DNA of 64,000 nucleotides from DATJLY01 sp035604615 (lineage in GTDB: Bacteria; Pseudomonadota; Alphaproteobacteria; ATCC43930; CGMCC-115725): positions 62,001 to 126,000 of the forward strand of contig DATNID010000043.1 in assembly GCA_035604615.1 (NCBI GenBank). Reading direction: 5' to 3'. The notes beneath the pieces were generated by a model. It worked only from the letters and a program-made list of their open reading frames with translations. It ran no database searches and had not been told where the DNA came from. Both the position numbers and the translations under genes were made by a program. Numbering within the stretch: the stretch's first letter is position 1; each line of letters opens with the position of its first letter. Below are positions 1 through 8,607 of the stretch, in pieces.

Positions 1-530
1 AGTGCCTGCGCATCGATCCCGGGACGGTCGTCGAGCGCGGCGATGATCGCCTTGGCCTCGCTCGCGTAATAGAAGACGCCGCCCAGCTCGGCGTAATACA
101 GTGGCTTCTTGCCGAGCCGGTCGCGCACCAGATGAAGGCGCCGCCGCGCCGCATCATAGAGACACAGCGCGAACATGCCGTCGAGGCGATCGAGCGCGTC
201 AAGCGAGCGCTGCTCATAGAGGCGCAGCACCACTTCGGTATCGGATTGCGTCCGGAAGACCGCGCCGCCCGCCTCGAGCTCGCTTCGCAGGGCGCGGTAG
301 TTGTAGATCTCGCCGTTGAAGACGATTCCGGCACCGCCGGCGCCCCACATCGGCTGATGGCCTTGCGCCAGATCGATGATGCTGAGGCGGCACATGCCGA
401 AGGCGATGCCGTCGGCGGCGAAGTCGCCCTGGTCGTCGGGGCCGCGATGACGGATCGCCGCGATCATCCGCGCCACGGCCGCGCGGCCGGCGTCGGCCGA
501 AAGCCCTATCGCCCCGGCGATCCCGCACAT
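1..530 (-). CDS. asnB: asparagine synthase (glutamine-hydrolysing), N-terminal part
   Basis: Partial gene running off the left edge; about 176 residues of the class II glutamine amidotransferase domain are present. The start MCGIAGAIG places the Cys2 nucleophile directly after the initiator Met. Further family motifs are RHRGPDDQG, the FNGEIYN block and a KKPLYY segment before SEAKAI. The synthetase domain lies outside the window. In polysaccharide loci AsnB homologues usually amidate uronic acids or other sugars; that role here is inferred from context. It starts 9 bp after the upstream methyltransferase stop and is distinct from the full-length AsnB at 20.4-22.3 kb. Confidence 0.9.
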   Translation of the reverse strand, partial: MCGIAGAIGLSADAGRAAVARMIAAIRHRGPDDQGDFAADGIAFGMCRLSIIDLAQGHQPMWGAGGAGIVFNGEIYNYRALRSELEAGGAVFRTQSDTEVVLRLYEQRSLDALDRLDGMFALCLYDAARRRLHLVRDRLGKKPLYYAELGGVFYYASEAKAIIAALDDRPGIDAQA

Positions 531-539
531 CGCCCGCGC

Positions 540-1397
540 TCAGCCCCGGTGGCCTTCGATCCACAGGCTCCAGCCGAAGCGGCGCGCCCACGGCTTCTTG
601 ACGAAGCGCGGCAGCACGTGACCGAGGCCGGGAAGAACGAACGGCAGGATGCCGTCGAGGTCGGTCCCGAGCACACGCAGCCGCATGTCGCGGCTGTGCG
701 CGCCGAAGATCATGCGTGCTTCGGATTTGGCGATTGGCCAAGTGTGCGGATTGCCTTCCTCGCGCGCGCCGTCGCCATAGCGCGAGGCGAGCGCGAGCGG
801 TGCAAGGAAGCGGGATTCGCGGTGCAGGAACCCCTCGAGAAACCGCACCATGTAGCCATAAAGGAAGGAATGGCGGTGATAGAGCATCACGCCGAAGCCG
901 CCGCCCGGCCGCAGCACGCGCACCAGCTCCGCGACCGAGCGAGAAAGATCGGGCGAATGATGGAGCACGCCCCAGGAATAGACATAGTCGAAATGCTGGT
1001 CCGGAAACGGCAGCCGGCGCGCGTCGGCCTGGCGGATGTCGCCGTCGAGGCCGGCCAAGGCGAAGCGCCGCCGCGTCTGCTCGATCGCGACCGGCGTGAG
1101 ATCGACCGCCGTCACGCACGCACCCGAAGCGGCCCAGTTGGCGGCCATCGCGCCCATGCCGCAGCCGATCTCCAGCACGTTCCGGCCGCGATAGGCGTCG
1201 TAGGCGAAGAGGCGATCGAACGGACGGCGGCGGTGGAGCGGCGCGTTCCACGCGTAGAGCTGCCGGTCGGCGCGCTCGAAGAATTCGCGTGAGCCCAGTT
1301 CCGCCTCGCCGCCGGCGTAATCCGTGGCACCGTGGGTGCGCCCATAGGTCATCGGCCGCGACGACCACCAGTCGGTGATGAGCTCGCGCTCGCTCAT
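540..1397 (-). CDS. class I SAM-dependent methyltransferase
   Basis: A 285-residue protein with a central Rossmann methyltransferase fold. The SAM-binding motif I is VLEIGCGMGAMA (about residues 72-83), followed by an acidic motif in VTAVDLTP and a motif IV/V stretch with the GVLHHSPD sequence typical of Methyltransf_11/25. The start was chosen at MSERELITDW because its ATG overlaps the upstream stop by 4 bp (ATGA); a longer open frame upstream lies inside the neighbouring gene. Probably methylates a glycan residue or its precursor; acceptor unknown. Confidence 0.85.
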   Translation of the reverse strand: MSERELITDWWSSRPMTYGRTHGATDYAGGEAELGSREFFERADRQLYAWNAPLHRRRPFDRLFAYDAYRGRNVLEIGCGMGAMAANWAASGACVTAVDLTPVAIEQTRRRFALAGLDGDIRQADARRLPFPDQHFDYVYSWGVLHHSPDLSRSVAELVRVLRPGGGFGVMLYHRHSFLYGYMVRFLEGFLHRESRFLAPLALASRYGDGAREEGNPHTWPIAKSEARMIFGAHSRDMRLRVLGTDLDGILPFVLPGLGHVLPRFVKKPWARRFGWSLWIEGHRG

Positions 1398-1885
1398 CGC
1401 CGGCCGCGCGCGAGGTCGCATGCGAGAAGCACCGGCGTCGCGGCCAGGAAGGCGAGGCCCATGAGCACGTCGAGCAGCATGGTCCGCTCGAGAAAGCGCC
1501 GCACGCGCAGCGCACGCGCCGTGGCCGGGTCCAGGAGGAAGACGCGGCGCCGTCCGTTGAGCACCTGGATGGCGGCGCGGGGCGCATGCACGCGCACCCG
1601 ACGCTCGAGTCCGCGGAAGCCGATGCCGATCGCGTCGGGATAAAGCAGCACGATCTCCGCCGCGCCCGAAATCCTGGTCTCCCAGGCCGGATCCGCCGCC
1701 ACGTCGACGAATTCCGCCTCCGGCCAATGCTCGGCGAGGCGCGCGCGCATATAGGCTTCCGAACGCGGGTTGGCCTTGAACCACTGCGCCTTGCGCCACA
1801 GCAGGCGCGGGTTGCGCCAAGTGACCGCTTCCTCCGCCAGACCCGCCCACGGATCGCGGAACAGCGCGACGAGAGGCCCGCTCAT
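1394..1885 (-). CDS. unknown protein with one C-terminal membrane segment
   Basis: 163 residues, not recognised. The N-terminal two thirds is soluble and rich in Trp and Arg (WRNPRLLWRKAQWF near residues 23-36). The C-terminus carries a hydrophobic segment of about 20 residues (LLDVLMGLAFLAATPVLLAC) followed by RGRR, which suggests a tail-anchored protein with a cytoplasmic domain. It is coupled by ATGA overlaps at both ends to a deacetylase-like gene upstream and a methyltransferase downstream, so it is certainly translated with the glycan operon. A role at the membrane face of glycan assembly is only a guess. Confidence 0.6.
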   Translation of the reverse strand: MSGPLVALFRDPWAGLAEEAVTWRNPRLLWRKAQWFKANPRSEAYMRARLAEHWPEAEFVDVAADPAWETRISGAAEIVLLYPDAIGIGFRGLERRVRVHAPRAAIQVLNGRRRVFLLDPATARALRVRRFLERTMLLDVLMGLAFLAATPVLLACDLARGRR

Positions 1886-2781
1886 TGCAGTTCGCTCACC
1901 AGGTGCGCGAAGGTCACGGGCTCGGCGAGGCGCGCGAGCTCTGCCATCGCGGCGAAGAATTCCGGCCGCCCGGCGACATGGCTCGGATCGGCGTAATAGT
2001 TGAGGATGCCGGGACCGCCCGCGAGCCTGCGCGCGAGGCCCACCGTCTCGTTGAAATAATCATCGACATCGAGCCCGTGTCCGGGCGACGCGAAGCAGCC
2101 CCAGCTGTCGATGATGGTCAGCGCCCGCGTGCCGCCGCCGGAGACAGGGAACTCCTTGACGCCCAGCGCGTCGAACACGGGACCACGGCTGAAAGCGAAG
2201 AACGGCGAGGTCGAGCTTGAGAAGCGATAGCCGAGGCGCCGCAGGAGAGCGTGGAGGAAACGGAGCTGCGCGCGGTTCTGAAAGGTGCCGAAATGCGGCG
2301 TGCGAAACCCTTGCGGCGCGGTGCCGAGGACCGTGCGGATGGCGCGGTCGCCCGCGACGATGTCGTCCTCGATCGTCGCGAGCGGCTGCTGGTCGTAGAA
2401 GAAGCAGCTGCGATAGGCGCCCGCGTCCGTGTCGAAGTAGGTGTGGCGGCGATTGCCGTGATTGAGGAACTCCGCACCGGTGGCGGCGATCCGTCGATAG
2501 GTGTCGGCGCCTTCCGCGAGCAGCTCGCCGGGCACCGCGAAGCAAGGCGGGATGCCGCATTCGCGCATGCGGCGCTGCACCTCGCCGGCGGCGCGGATGT
2601 CCTCCTCCGTGTCGCAATCGAACGACACGATCAGGAACAGACGCCGCAACCCCGCAGCAAGGGCGCGCTGACGGTAGCGGCGAAACAGGCTGTCGCGGTG
2701 AAGCCGCGACCACAGATGAAACCCTGCCTGGGCGGGATTGGCGGCGGCCCTGCCGACGCGGTCGATGGCGGCGCGGATCAT
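1882..2781 (-). CDS. NodB-like polysaccharide deacetylase family protein
   Basis: 299 residues. The NodB fold is indicated by SFDCDTEED (first metal-ligand Asp motif, about residues 52-60), a HGNRRHTY block that replaces the usual HxxxH metal motif, and RTPHFG, which matches the motif 3 R-x-P region. The start at MIRAAIDR overlaps the wecB-like stop by 4 bp; a start seven codons upstream is possible but would lie inside wecB. Such proteins remove N- or O-acyl groups from glycans or, in some polysaccharide clusters, have lost activity. Location is probably cytoplasmic since no clear signal peptide is visible. Confidence 0.75.
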   Translation of the reverse strand: MIRAAIDRVGRAAANPAQAGFHLWSRLHRDSLFRRYRQRALAAGLRRLFLIVSFDCDTEEDIRAAGEVQRRMRECGIPPCFAVPGELLAEGADTYRRIAATGAEFLNHGNRRHTYFDTDAGAYRSCFFYDQQPLATIEDDIVAGDRAIRTVLGTAPQGFRTPHFGTFQNRAQLRFLHALLRRLGYRFSSSTSPFFAFSRGPVFDALGVKEFPVSGGGTRALTIIDSWGCFASPGHGLDVDDYFNETVGLARRLAGGPGILNYYADPSHVAGRPEFFAAMAELARLAEPVTFAHLVSELQ

Positions 2782-3890
2782 GGGCGTGCCGCCTCGCGCC
2801 ATTCGAGAAGATGCGCCACGATCTTCTCCGCGGCGTGGCCGTCGCCGTAGAAATCGGGGCGCGGCGATGCGCGATCGAACGCGAGCATGGTGCGCGAGGC
2901 GGCGAGTATTGCGTTGGGCTCAGCCGCCGCCAGGCGGTTCCAGCCGCTCTCGACCGTTTCGACCCATTCCGTCTCGTCCCGCACCGTAACGCAAGGGGCG
3001 CCGTGGAAGAACGCTTCCTTCTGCACGCCGCCCGAATCCGTGACGACGAGCCGGGCGCAGGATTCGAGTGCGATCATGTCGAAATATGAGACGGGCTTGA
3101 CGACCCGCAACGATGACGAATCCGACGCGCCGCCCGACCGCGTCAAGGCCGCCACCGTGCGCGGATGAAGCGGAAGCAGGACTTTCATGCCCGTATCGCG
3201 CACCACGAGATCGAGGCCCGCGACGATGGCGGCAAGCCGCTTGGCGTCGTCGGTGTTGCCGGCGCGGTGGATGGTGGCGAGCACATAATTATGCGGCGCG
3301 ATCCCGAAGCGGCGCCCAAGATCGGCCGGGGACGGCGCGAATTGCCGATAGAGCCTAACGCAATCGTACATCACGTCCCCGACCGCGCACGCGCGCGCAC
3401 CCATTCCTTCGCGCTCGAGATTGCGCCGGGCCGTGTCGGTGCCGGTGAAGAGCAGATCGCTGAGTGTATCTGCGGCGATGCGGTTGATCTCCTCGGGCAT
3501 ATCCTTGTTGCCCGAACGCAGTCCGGCCTCGATATGCGCCACGGGAATGACGAGCTTCGCCGCGGCGAGCGCGGCGGCGAGCGTCGAATTGGTGTCGCCG
3601 TAGACCAGCACGAGGTCCGGGCGGCTCTCGGTGAGGCACGCCTCGAGGCCGCGCAACATCGCCCCGGTCTGCTCGGCGTGCGTGCCCGATCCGACCTCGA
3701 GATTGCGGCCGGGCGCCGGCAGGCCAAGCTCGACGAAGAACACGTCGCTCAAGGCGGCATCGTAGTGCTGGCCGGTGCGGATCATGGTCTCGGCGATGCG
3801 GCCGCCGCAATTGCGGATGGCATGGCTGACCGCGGCAGCCTTGATGAATTGCGGCCGCGCGCCCACCACGCTCGTCACCTTCAGAACCAT
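2778..3890 (-). CDS. wecB: non-hydrolysing UDP-N-acetylglucosamine 2-epimerase (WecB/WbpI type)
   Basis: 370 residues, the normal size for the family. Diagnostic motifs are GARPQFIK at the N-terminus, YGDTNSTLA, HIEAGLRS, PEEINR and the C-terminal TDSGGVQKEA with RDETEWVETVESG. It interconverts UDP-GlcNAc and UDP-ManNAc, or, in the WbpI subgroup, epimerises UDP-2,3-diacetamido-glucuronic acid. Because WbpB-WbpD and WbpE homologues sit at the head of the same operon, a WbpI role is plausible; sequence reading alone cannot separate the two. It starts 6 bp after the glycosyltransferase stop and overlaps the next gene by 4 bp. Confidence 0.9.
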   Translation of the reverse strand: MVLKVTSVVGARPQFIKAAAVSHAIRNCGGRIAETMIRTGQHYDAALSDVFFVELGLPAPGRNLEVGSGTHAEQTGAMLRGLEACLTESRPDLVLVYGDTNSTLAAALAAAKLVIPVAHIEAGLRSGNKDMPEEINRIAADTLSDLLFTGTDTARRNLEREGMGARACAVGDVMYDCVRLYRQFAPSPADLGRRFGIAPHNYVLATIHRAGNTDDAKRLAAIVAGLDLVVRDTGMKVLLPLHPRTVAALTRSGGASDSSSLRVVKPVSYFDMIALESCARLVVTDSGGVQKEAFFHGAPCVTVRDETEWVETVESGWNRLAAAEPNAILAASRTMLAFDRASPRPDFYGDGHAAEKIVAHLLEWREAARP

Positions 3891-3896
3891 CGCGCG

Positions 3897-5063
3897 CTAG
3901 GCCGCATTGGCGAGGCCGATCGTCTCACGATAGAGCGCGACGGTGCGCTCCTCCATGCGGACGGGATCGAACGTATTCCGCGCCTTGCGATAGGCGAGCT
4001 GCCCCAACTCCATGCGCCGCCGATAATCGCCCAGGAGGCCGGCGATGGCGGTCCGGTAGCCCTCCGGCGAATTCTCGCATTCGACGATCCAGCCGCCTTC
4101 GTATTCCGCGATGGCGATCGTGGGATGCTTGTTGATGACGATGGGCAAGCCGGCCAACGCACCCTCGATGATCGTCTTCGACATGCCCCAATAATCGCAG
4201 TGCGATACGAGCAAATCGTAATCGCCCAGCGACGCGCACAGCTCCGCGTTGGGCATCGAGCGGATGAATTTCACCCGGTCGGCGCATCCCAGCTCGCGCG
4301 CCAGCGCCTGAAGCGGCTGGTGCAGCGGACCGTCGCCGATGAGCGTGTAGGAGCAGTCGAGCGCGGCGACCGCGCGGACGATGTTGGCCGGATTCTTCTC
4401 CGGAAGCTGGCGGTTGACGGTGAGGAGCCGCGGCGGGCTGCTGAGCTCGTAGCTGCGCTTGTGCCTGACACTGGCGCCGGCGACGATGTTGTAGATGAGC
4501 TCGATCCGCTTGGCGCCGAATTCGCGGCCGTAGCGCATGATCGGCGCATAGACCGCGATGACCGCGTCGGCGTCTTCCAGCGCCGCCCGCTCGAGCTTGG
4601 CGCGGAACTTGGCCTGGAGACGACCCATCGCCGTGGTCCGGTCATCGACGTCCCAGACGCCGTGCAGCGACACGACATAGGGGATGCCGAGCTCGCGCTT
4701 GATGCGCCGCGCGACCATGCCCTCGAGGAAATTGTTGTGCGTTCGCACCAGCTGCGGCTTGATTTGTCGCGCCAGCTCCGCGCCCCGGCGCAGGAGCGGC
4801 TCGATCAGCGGCAATTGCCAGCCCATTGTCTTGAGGAAGAAGAGCCGGCGCGAGTCCATGAGATTGTGGAGATAGAGCCGCGCCCTTCCCACCATAGGCT
4901 GCACCGCGGCGGGATCGGGCCGGTCGTCGTTGAGCATGACGATGTGGACTTCGCCGAACAGGTCGCCGGGATTGTAGTAGCGCGGCGCGATCTCCCCTTT
5001 GAGTATGATATCGGAGAGGCGGTCGGGGATGATCACCATGAGGCGGTCGGCGGCGATCGTCAT
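3897..5063 (-). CDS. glycosyltransferase family 4
   Basis: 388 residues with a GT-B layout. The C-terminal half has the GT4 features LLTVNRQLPEKNP, TLIGDGPLHQPLQ (donor-binding region), a YDLLVSHCDYWGMSKTIIEGALAGLPIV block containing the E-x7-E-like donor motif, and a final Rossmann segment. The N-terminal half includes VRTHNNFLEG and VVSLHGVWDVDD, an acceptor-side HG motif. The start at MTIAADRLMV gives a 4-bp ATGA overlap with the upstream methyltransferase. It would transfer one sugar during repeat-unit assembly on the cytoplasmic side; donor and acceptor are unknown. Confidence 0.85.
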   Translation of the reverse strand: MTIAADRLMVIIPDRLSDIILKGEIAPRYYNPGDLFGEVHIVMLNDDRPDPAAVQPMVGRARLYLHNLMDSRRLFFLKTMGWQLPLIEPLLRRGAELARQIKPQLVRTHNNFLEGMVARRIKRELGIPYVVSLHGVWDVDDRTTAMGRLQAKFRAKLERAALEDADAVIAVYAPIMRYGREFGAKRIELIYNIVAGASVRHKRSYELSSPPRLLTVNRQLPEKNPANIVRAVAALDCSYTLIGDGPLHQPLQALARELGCADRVKFIRSMPNAELCASLGDYDLLVSHCDYWGMSKTIIEGALAGLPIVINKHPTIAIAEYEGGWIVECENSPEGYRTAIAGLLGDYRRRMELGQLAYRKARNTFDPVRMEERTVALYRETIGLANAA

Positions 5064-5629
5064 TTGACCCCCGTCACGATCGCCCAGGTTCCAAACACCT
5101 CTTGCAGCACGGGCGTAAGCAATCGCCACATCGCTCCTTCATGTCGCTCGCTGGTCGGCAGCAAGCCGCATTGACGGAAGCCGCATTCCTGCGCGAGGCG
5201 CCGCAATTGCCACTGGGTCCAGCACGGATAGGGCACGCCCTCGCGCGCGGAGAGGCGGCGCTGGGTGCGGCGGTTGTAATCGAGCAGCAGCAGCCGGCCG
5301 CCTTGCTTCAGCACGCGGTGGAACTCGGCGAGGGTGGCGCGGTGATCCGGCATCAGGAAGAAGGCCGATTTGCACATGACGAGATCGAAGCTCTGCGCGC
5401 GAAAGGGCAGACGGTCGCTTGCGGCGGCGGCGTCGAGCCGCCTTCCGGCGGTCGGCGTGTAGGGCACATCGGTGATGTCGACGCCGACATAGCGGCCCTT
5501 CACCGCCGCGCGGTAGCCGGCCGGCCCGCAGCCTACGTCCAGCATGACCGACCCGGCATCGACGAACCGCGCCAGCAGACGCGCGACGAAAGGCTCGACG
5601 AACGGCAGCGTGCCCGGCGACGCGTCCAT
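5060..5629 (-). CDS. SAM-dependent methyltransferase
   Basis: 189 residues. Motif I is VMLDVGCGPAGY, followed by YVGVDITDVPY, LPFRAQSFDLVMCKS and FHRVLKQGGRLLLLDYN, the standard order for the Methyltransf_11 fold. The start MDASPGTLPF shares one base with the upstream stop (TGATG); the long upstream extension of the frame is only read-through of the neighbour. Short for the family, without an extra acceptor domain. Probably a glycan or lipid-linked intermediate methyltransferase. Confidence 0.82.
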   Translation of the reverse strand: MDASPGTLPFVEPFVARLLARFVDAGSVMLDVGCGPAGYRAAVKGRYVGVDITDVPYTPTAGRRLDAAAASDRLPFRAQSFDLVMCKSAFFLMPDHRATLAEFHRVLKQGGRLLLLDYNRRTQRRLSAREGVPYPCWTQWQLRRLAQECGFRQCGLLPTSERHEGAMWRLLTPVLQEVFGTWAIVTGVK

Positions 5630-6393
5630 CACACGAGGTCCGTGCGGGCGCGCGCGATCTTGCGGACCTTGAGGATCTGCGTCGGCCCGAGGAAGGGCAG
5701 GACGCGAAGCAGCGCGCGCTCCAGCATTTTGCCGGCCCGCTCGTAGCAATGGTCGCAATAGGCGAAACCGTTCACCGCGAGAAGCGTCATCAACGTGTCC
5801 GGCGTCCAGGCATAGATGTGCCGGTTCCATTCGACATTGGCGAAGTAAATCTGCATCGCCATGCGCGGCTGGCGCCCGACGAGCCGCGCCGCCGAATTGC
5901 GCAGCTCCAGCGCGAAGAACATCAGCATCTGGCGCCAATAGAACGGGTTAGGCGCGCTGACGAGGAGAACGCCGCCCTGCTTTAGCACGCGGTTGATCTC
6001 CTTGATGGCGCTGGCCGCGCCTTCCAAGTGCTCGATCACCTCCTGGAGCGTGACGCAGTCGACGCTGTCATCGGCGAATTCGAGCGCATAGGCGCTCATG
6101 CGCCGGAAGCGGTCGCGCAGATCCGGGTGGAGCAAATGCGCGATCCGGACATTGTCCTCGAAATAGTCGATGCCGAGGACGCGCTTTCCCGGAAAAAGCC
6201 GCGCCGCCGCCGCGACGAAAGCGCCGGAATAGCAGCCGACATCGACGATGAAGTCGCCCTCAATGCGCTCCATGACCTTGTTCTGCCGATCGCCGAGCCT
6301 TTCCCCGGCAAAGGCGGCGCGGCATTCGTCTGCAGTGAGATTTTTGCCGTCGACGAGATAGAGCCCGGCGTCATCCGGCATGCTGGTGACCAT
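5629..6393 (-). CDS. SAM-dependent methyltransferase
   Basis: 254 residues from the ATG at 6393; a second ATG four codons on (6381) is an equally good start. Motifs are FIVDVGCYSGAFVAAAA (motif I, Cys replacing the usual Gly), VLGIDYFEDN, DCVTLQEVIEHLE and INRVLKQGGVLLVSAPNPFYW, a Methyltransf_11/23 arrangement. The C-terminal 70 residues hold YCDHCYERAG and a basic tail. The gene overlaps the FemAB-like gene upstream by 23 bp, one of the longest overlaps in the operon. Confidence 0.82.
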   Translation of the reverse strand: MVTSMPDDAGLYLVDGKNLTADECRAAFAGERLGDRQNKVMERIEGDFIVDVGCYSGAFVAAAARLFPGKRVLGIDYFEDNVRIAHLLHPDLRDRFRRMSAYALEFADDSVDCVTLQEVIEHLEGAASAIKEINRVLKQGGVLLVSAPNPFYWRQMLMFFALELRNSAARLVGRQPRMAMQIYFANVEWNRHIYAWTPDTLMTLLAVNGFAYCDHCYERAGKMLERALLRVLPFLGPTQILKVRKIARARTDLV

Positions 6394-7444
6394 TGGGCGA
6401 AGGCGCGAGGCGGCGGTAGAGCGTGCGCGCCAGGCGGTATTGCAGCTTGTCGCGCATGCGCTCGAAGCGCGGAATGGCGACCGGCCTTCCCATCCATTTC
6501 TCCTTGAAGGCGCGGATGCCCTGCTCCTTCTCGTTGCCGGGGTTGGGATTGAATCCTGCAAGGTCGAACAGCCGGTCGCCGAGCGCGCGATGAACCTGGA
6601 ACGCATGCCAGTGCAGCAGGTCCTGAACCGGCACGTGGGCTTCGCGGGCAGGAAGCGTGCGCTCGGACATGATTTCCGTCGCCACTCCGTTCCAGCGGTA
6701 GGTGCCGAGCGTGCCGAGCACCTGTCCGTCGCGATCGAAGGCCATGAAATAGCGGTAATGCCGCGCTTCGTCCAAGTGCCACCAGTGCCGCTCCGCGCGC
6801 CCGGCTGGCGCCTCCAGCCCGAACGCGCGTCGCGTGGCGAAAAGCGGCCGGCTGAAATTCTCGACATAGTCGGCCGCATCGCGGCACTCGCGCACGGCGA
6901 GGCCGAACTCGCCGCAGCGCCTGATCCCCTTGCGCGCGGACTGGCGGAAGCTCGCGAGGAGTGCTGCGTCGGGACGCGCGATATCAACGAGCGCCGTCAT
7001 CCACGGCGCGCAAACGTAGCCCTGCGCGGCGTAGGTGCCCTCGATGTCCGGATCGCGGAGCCAAGTCGCGTTGGGCGGCGGCGAAGTGAAGACCAAGCCG
7101 GCGGCGCCGAGGCGGGCGGCGAGCGCGCTCGCATCGTCGAGGATGCGGGCAAGCGCGCGGGCCGGATGCGCCGAGGCGATCACCGGTCCGCCGAAGCATT
7201 CCAGCACGCCGCCCCGTCCCCGGAGCGCCGCCCGTGCGACATCCCGGATCGAAGCGATCGGCTGACGGCGATATCCCAACAAGGCGGCGGCAACGCGGCG
7301 GTCGCCGTCGCGCAGCTCGAGACAGTGGGGCGCGGCGCCGTTGATGGCTTCGTGGATGCGCGCCCAGTGGCTGGTCTGGGTGAAGCTGGATTCGGCCCCG
7401 ACATCGCGCATCCAGGCATCCCAGTCCTCGGGCAGGTTTGTCAT
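6371..7444 (-). CDS. FemAB-like GNAT-fold acyltransferase
   Basis: 357 residues with the double-GNAT layout of FemAB/CelD proteins. The N-terminal half contains SSFTQTSHWARIHEA, the family entry motif, and the C-terminal half contains a HYRYFMAFDRDGQVLGTLG strand and DLAGFNPNPGNEKEQGIRAFKEKWMGR, the typical terminal FKxKWG block. FemAB members transfer aminoacyl groups from tRNA to peptidoglycan; relatives in exopolysaccharide loci probably acylate glycans. A second family member lies at 19.4 kb. ATGA overlap with the upstream gene fixes the start. Confidence 0.8.
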   Translation of the reverse strand: MTNLPEDWDAWMRDVGAESSFTQTSHWARIHEAINGAAPHCLELRDGDRRVAAALLGYRRQPIASIRDVARAALRGRGGVLECFGGPVIASAHPARALARILDDASALAARLGAAGLVFTSPPPNATWLRDPDIEGTYAAQGYVCAPWMTALVDIARPDAALLASFRQSARKGIRRCGEFGLAVRECRDAADYVENFSRPLFATRRAFGLEAPAGRAERHWWHLDEARHYRYFMAFDRDGQVLGTLGTYRWNGVATEIMSERTLPAREAHVPVQDLLHWHAFQVHRALGDRLFDLAGFNPNPGNEKEQGIRAFKEKWMGRPVAIPRFERMRDKLQYRLARTLYRRLAPSPNGHQHAG

Positions 7445-8607
7445 CGTTGCGACAGCCCGCGGTAGATGTCGATGAGAAGCGATGCGACAAGGGGCGCATC
7501 ATGGTGGCGCACGACCCATTCCCGGGCCTCTTTGCCGAGCGAGCGGCGAAAGGGGAGGTCGCCGGCGCGAAGCAGCGCCGCGAGAATCTCGTCCTCGGTC
7601 GTGGCGCTCAGGACCGGCGGCAGATCGCCATAGCTGCGCTTGGCGCATGCCGCATCGACATGAACCAGTACCGGCCTCTCGCACGCCATCGCTTCGAGGG
7701 TGATGGTGCCGAAGGCGCCGATGTCGAACTGGTCGGCGATCACATCGGCCATGTTGAGATGCGCCGTCAGCTCGGACTTGGTCATCTCGGCGCGGAATGT
7801 GACGTGGGCCGCGATCCCCAGCGCTTCGACGAGGCGGTGCGCGGCGGCGCGGTCGGGTCCGCGGTCGAGGAGCACGAGATGGCCGCGTCCGCCCTCGCCG
7901 AGCATCCGCGCGAAGGCGCGCACCAGCCGGTCGTTGCCCTTGGTGGAGGATCGCCCATGCGCGTCGTCGCTCTCGCCCCAGTCGAGATGGGACGGCATGA
8001 AGATGAGCAGCGCGTCCGGCGTGCAATAGCGGCGCTCGACCTCGCGCGGCCGGAAATAGCTGGTGTCGACCGCGAAGGGAAAGAACCGCGCCTGCGCGAG
8101 ATGCAGCCGGTCCGCGATCGGCGGCATGTCGAGATTGAGCAGCAGCACCACCGCGGCGCGCCGGAAGAAGAAGCGGTAAAGCCAGCCGGCATAGCCCGTG
8201 CCGGTGGCCGCGACCTCGCGCAGGTCGCTGCCGGTCGCGCAGGCGATGTAGGGCCGGAGGCGCAAGATGCCGAATGCGATGAGCCACGCCCAGGAACCGA
8301 ACAACGTTCCGGTGAAGGATTGGATCACATCGGTCCGCAGCAGCGACGGCAGCTCGGCCAGGCAGGACAGCGCCGTGCCCGCCCGCGCCCAAATCCGGCC
8401 GAACCGCCCGCGCTTGGACGCAGCGACGCCGTAGCGCACCACGGCGAATGTCGCCGGATCGGGCTCGGCGCGCTCTTCCCAGCCCGGGTTGGCAAGCGTG
8501 CCCTCCCACGGCGCGAGCATGAGCACGGCGTTCACGCCGCGCGCCGCCACGGGCCGCGCCATCATGTAGGCGCCGCCGGCGACATTGCCGATGAATACCA
8601 CCCTCAT
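7441..8607 (-). CDS. glycosyltransferase (GT4-like)
   Basis: 388 residues. The N-terminus MRVVFIGNVAGGAYMMARPVAARG resembles the first Rossmann strand of GT-B enzymes. The C-terminal half carries RFFPFAVDTSYFRP, NDRLVRAFARMLGEG, HLVLLDRGPDRAAA and FGTITLEAMACERPVLVHVD, where the E in TLEAMA fits the GT4 donor-binding glutamate. The start is set by the 4-bp overlap with the epimerase stop. It has less conserved acceptor-side sequence than the GT at 3.9 kb and its sugar specificity cannot be told. Confidence 0.8.
   Translation of the reverse strand: MRVVFIGNVAGGAYMMARPVAARGVNAVLMLAPWEGTLANPGWEERAEPDPATFAVVRYGVAASKRGRFGRIWARAGTALSCLAELPSLLRTDVIQSFTGTLFGSWAWLIAFGILRLRPYIACATGSDLREVAATGTGYAGWLYRFFFRRAAVVLLLNLDMPPIADRLHLAQARFFPFAVDTSYFRPREVERRYCTPDALLIFMPSHLDWGESDDAHGRSSTKGNDRLVRAFARMLGEGGRGHLVLLDRGPDRAAAHRLVEALGIAAHVTFRAEMTKSELTAHLNMADVIADQFDIGAFGTITLEAMACERPVLVHVDAACAKRSYGDLPPVLSATTEDEILAALLRAGDLPFRRSLGKEAREWVVRHHDAPLVASLLIDIYRGLSQR

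Noticed and set aside
3165..5174. 669-codon plus-strand open frame
   Set aside because: Antisense of the epimerase and GT4 genes; same low-complexity composition.
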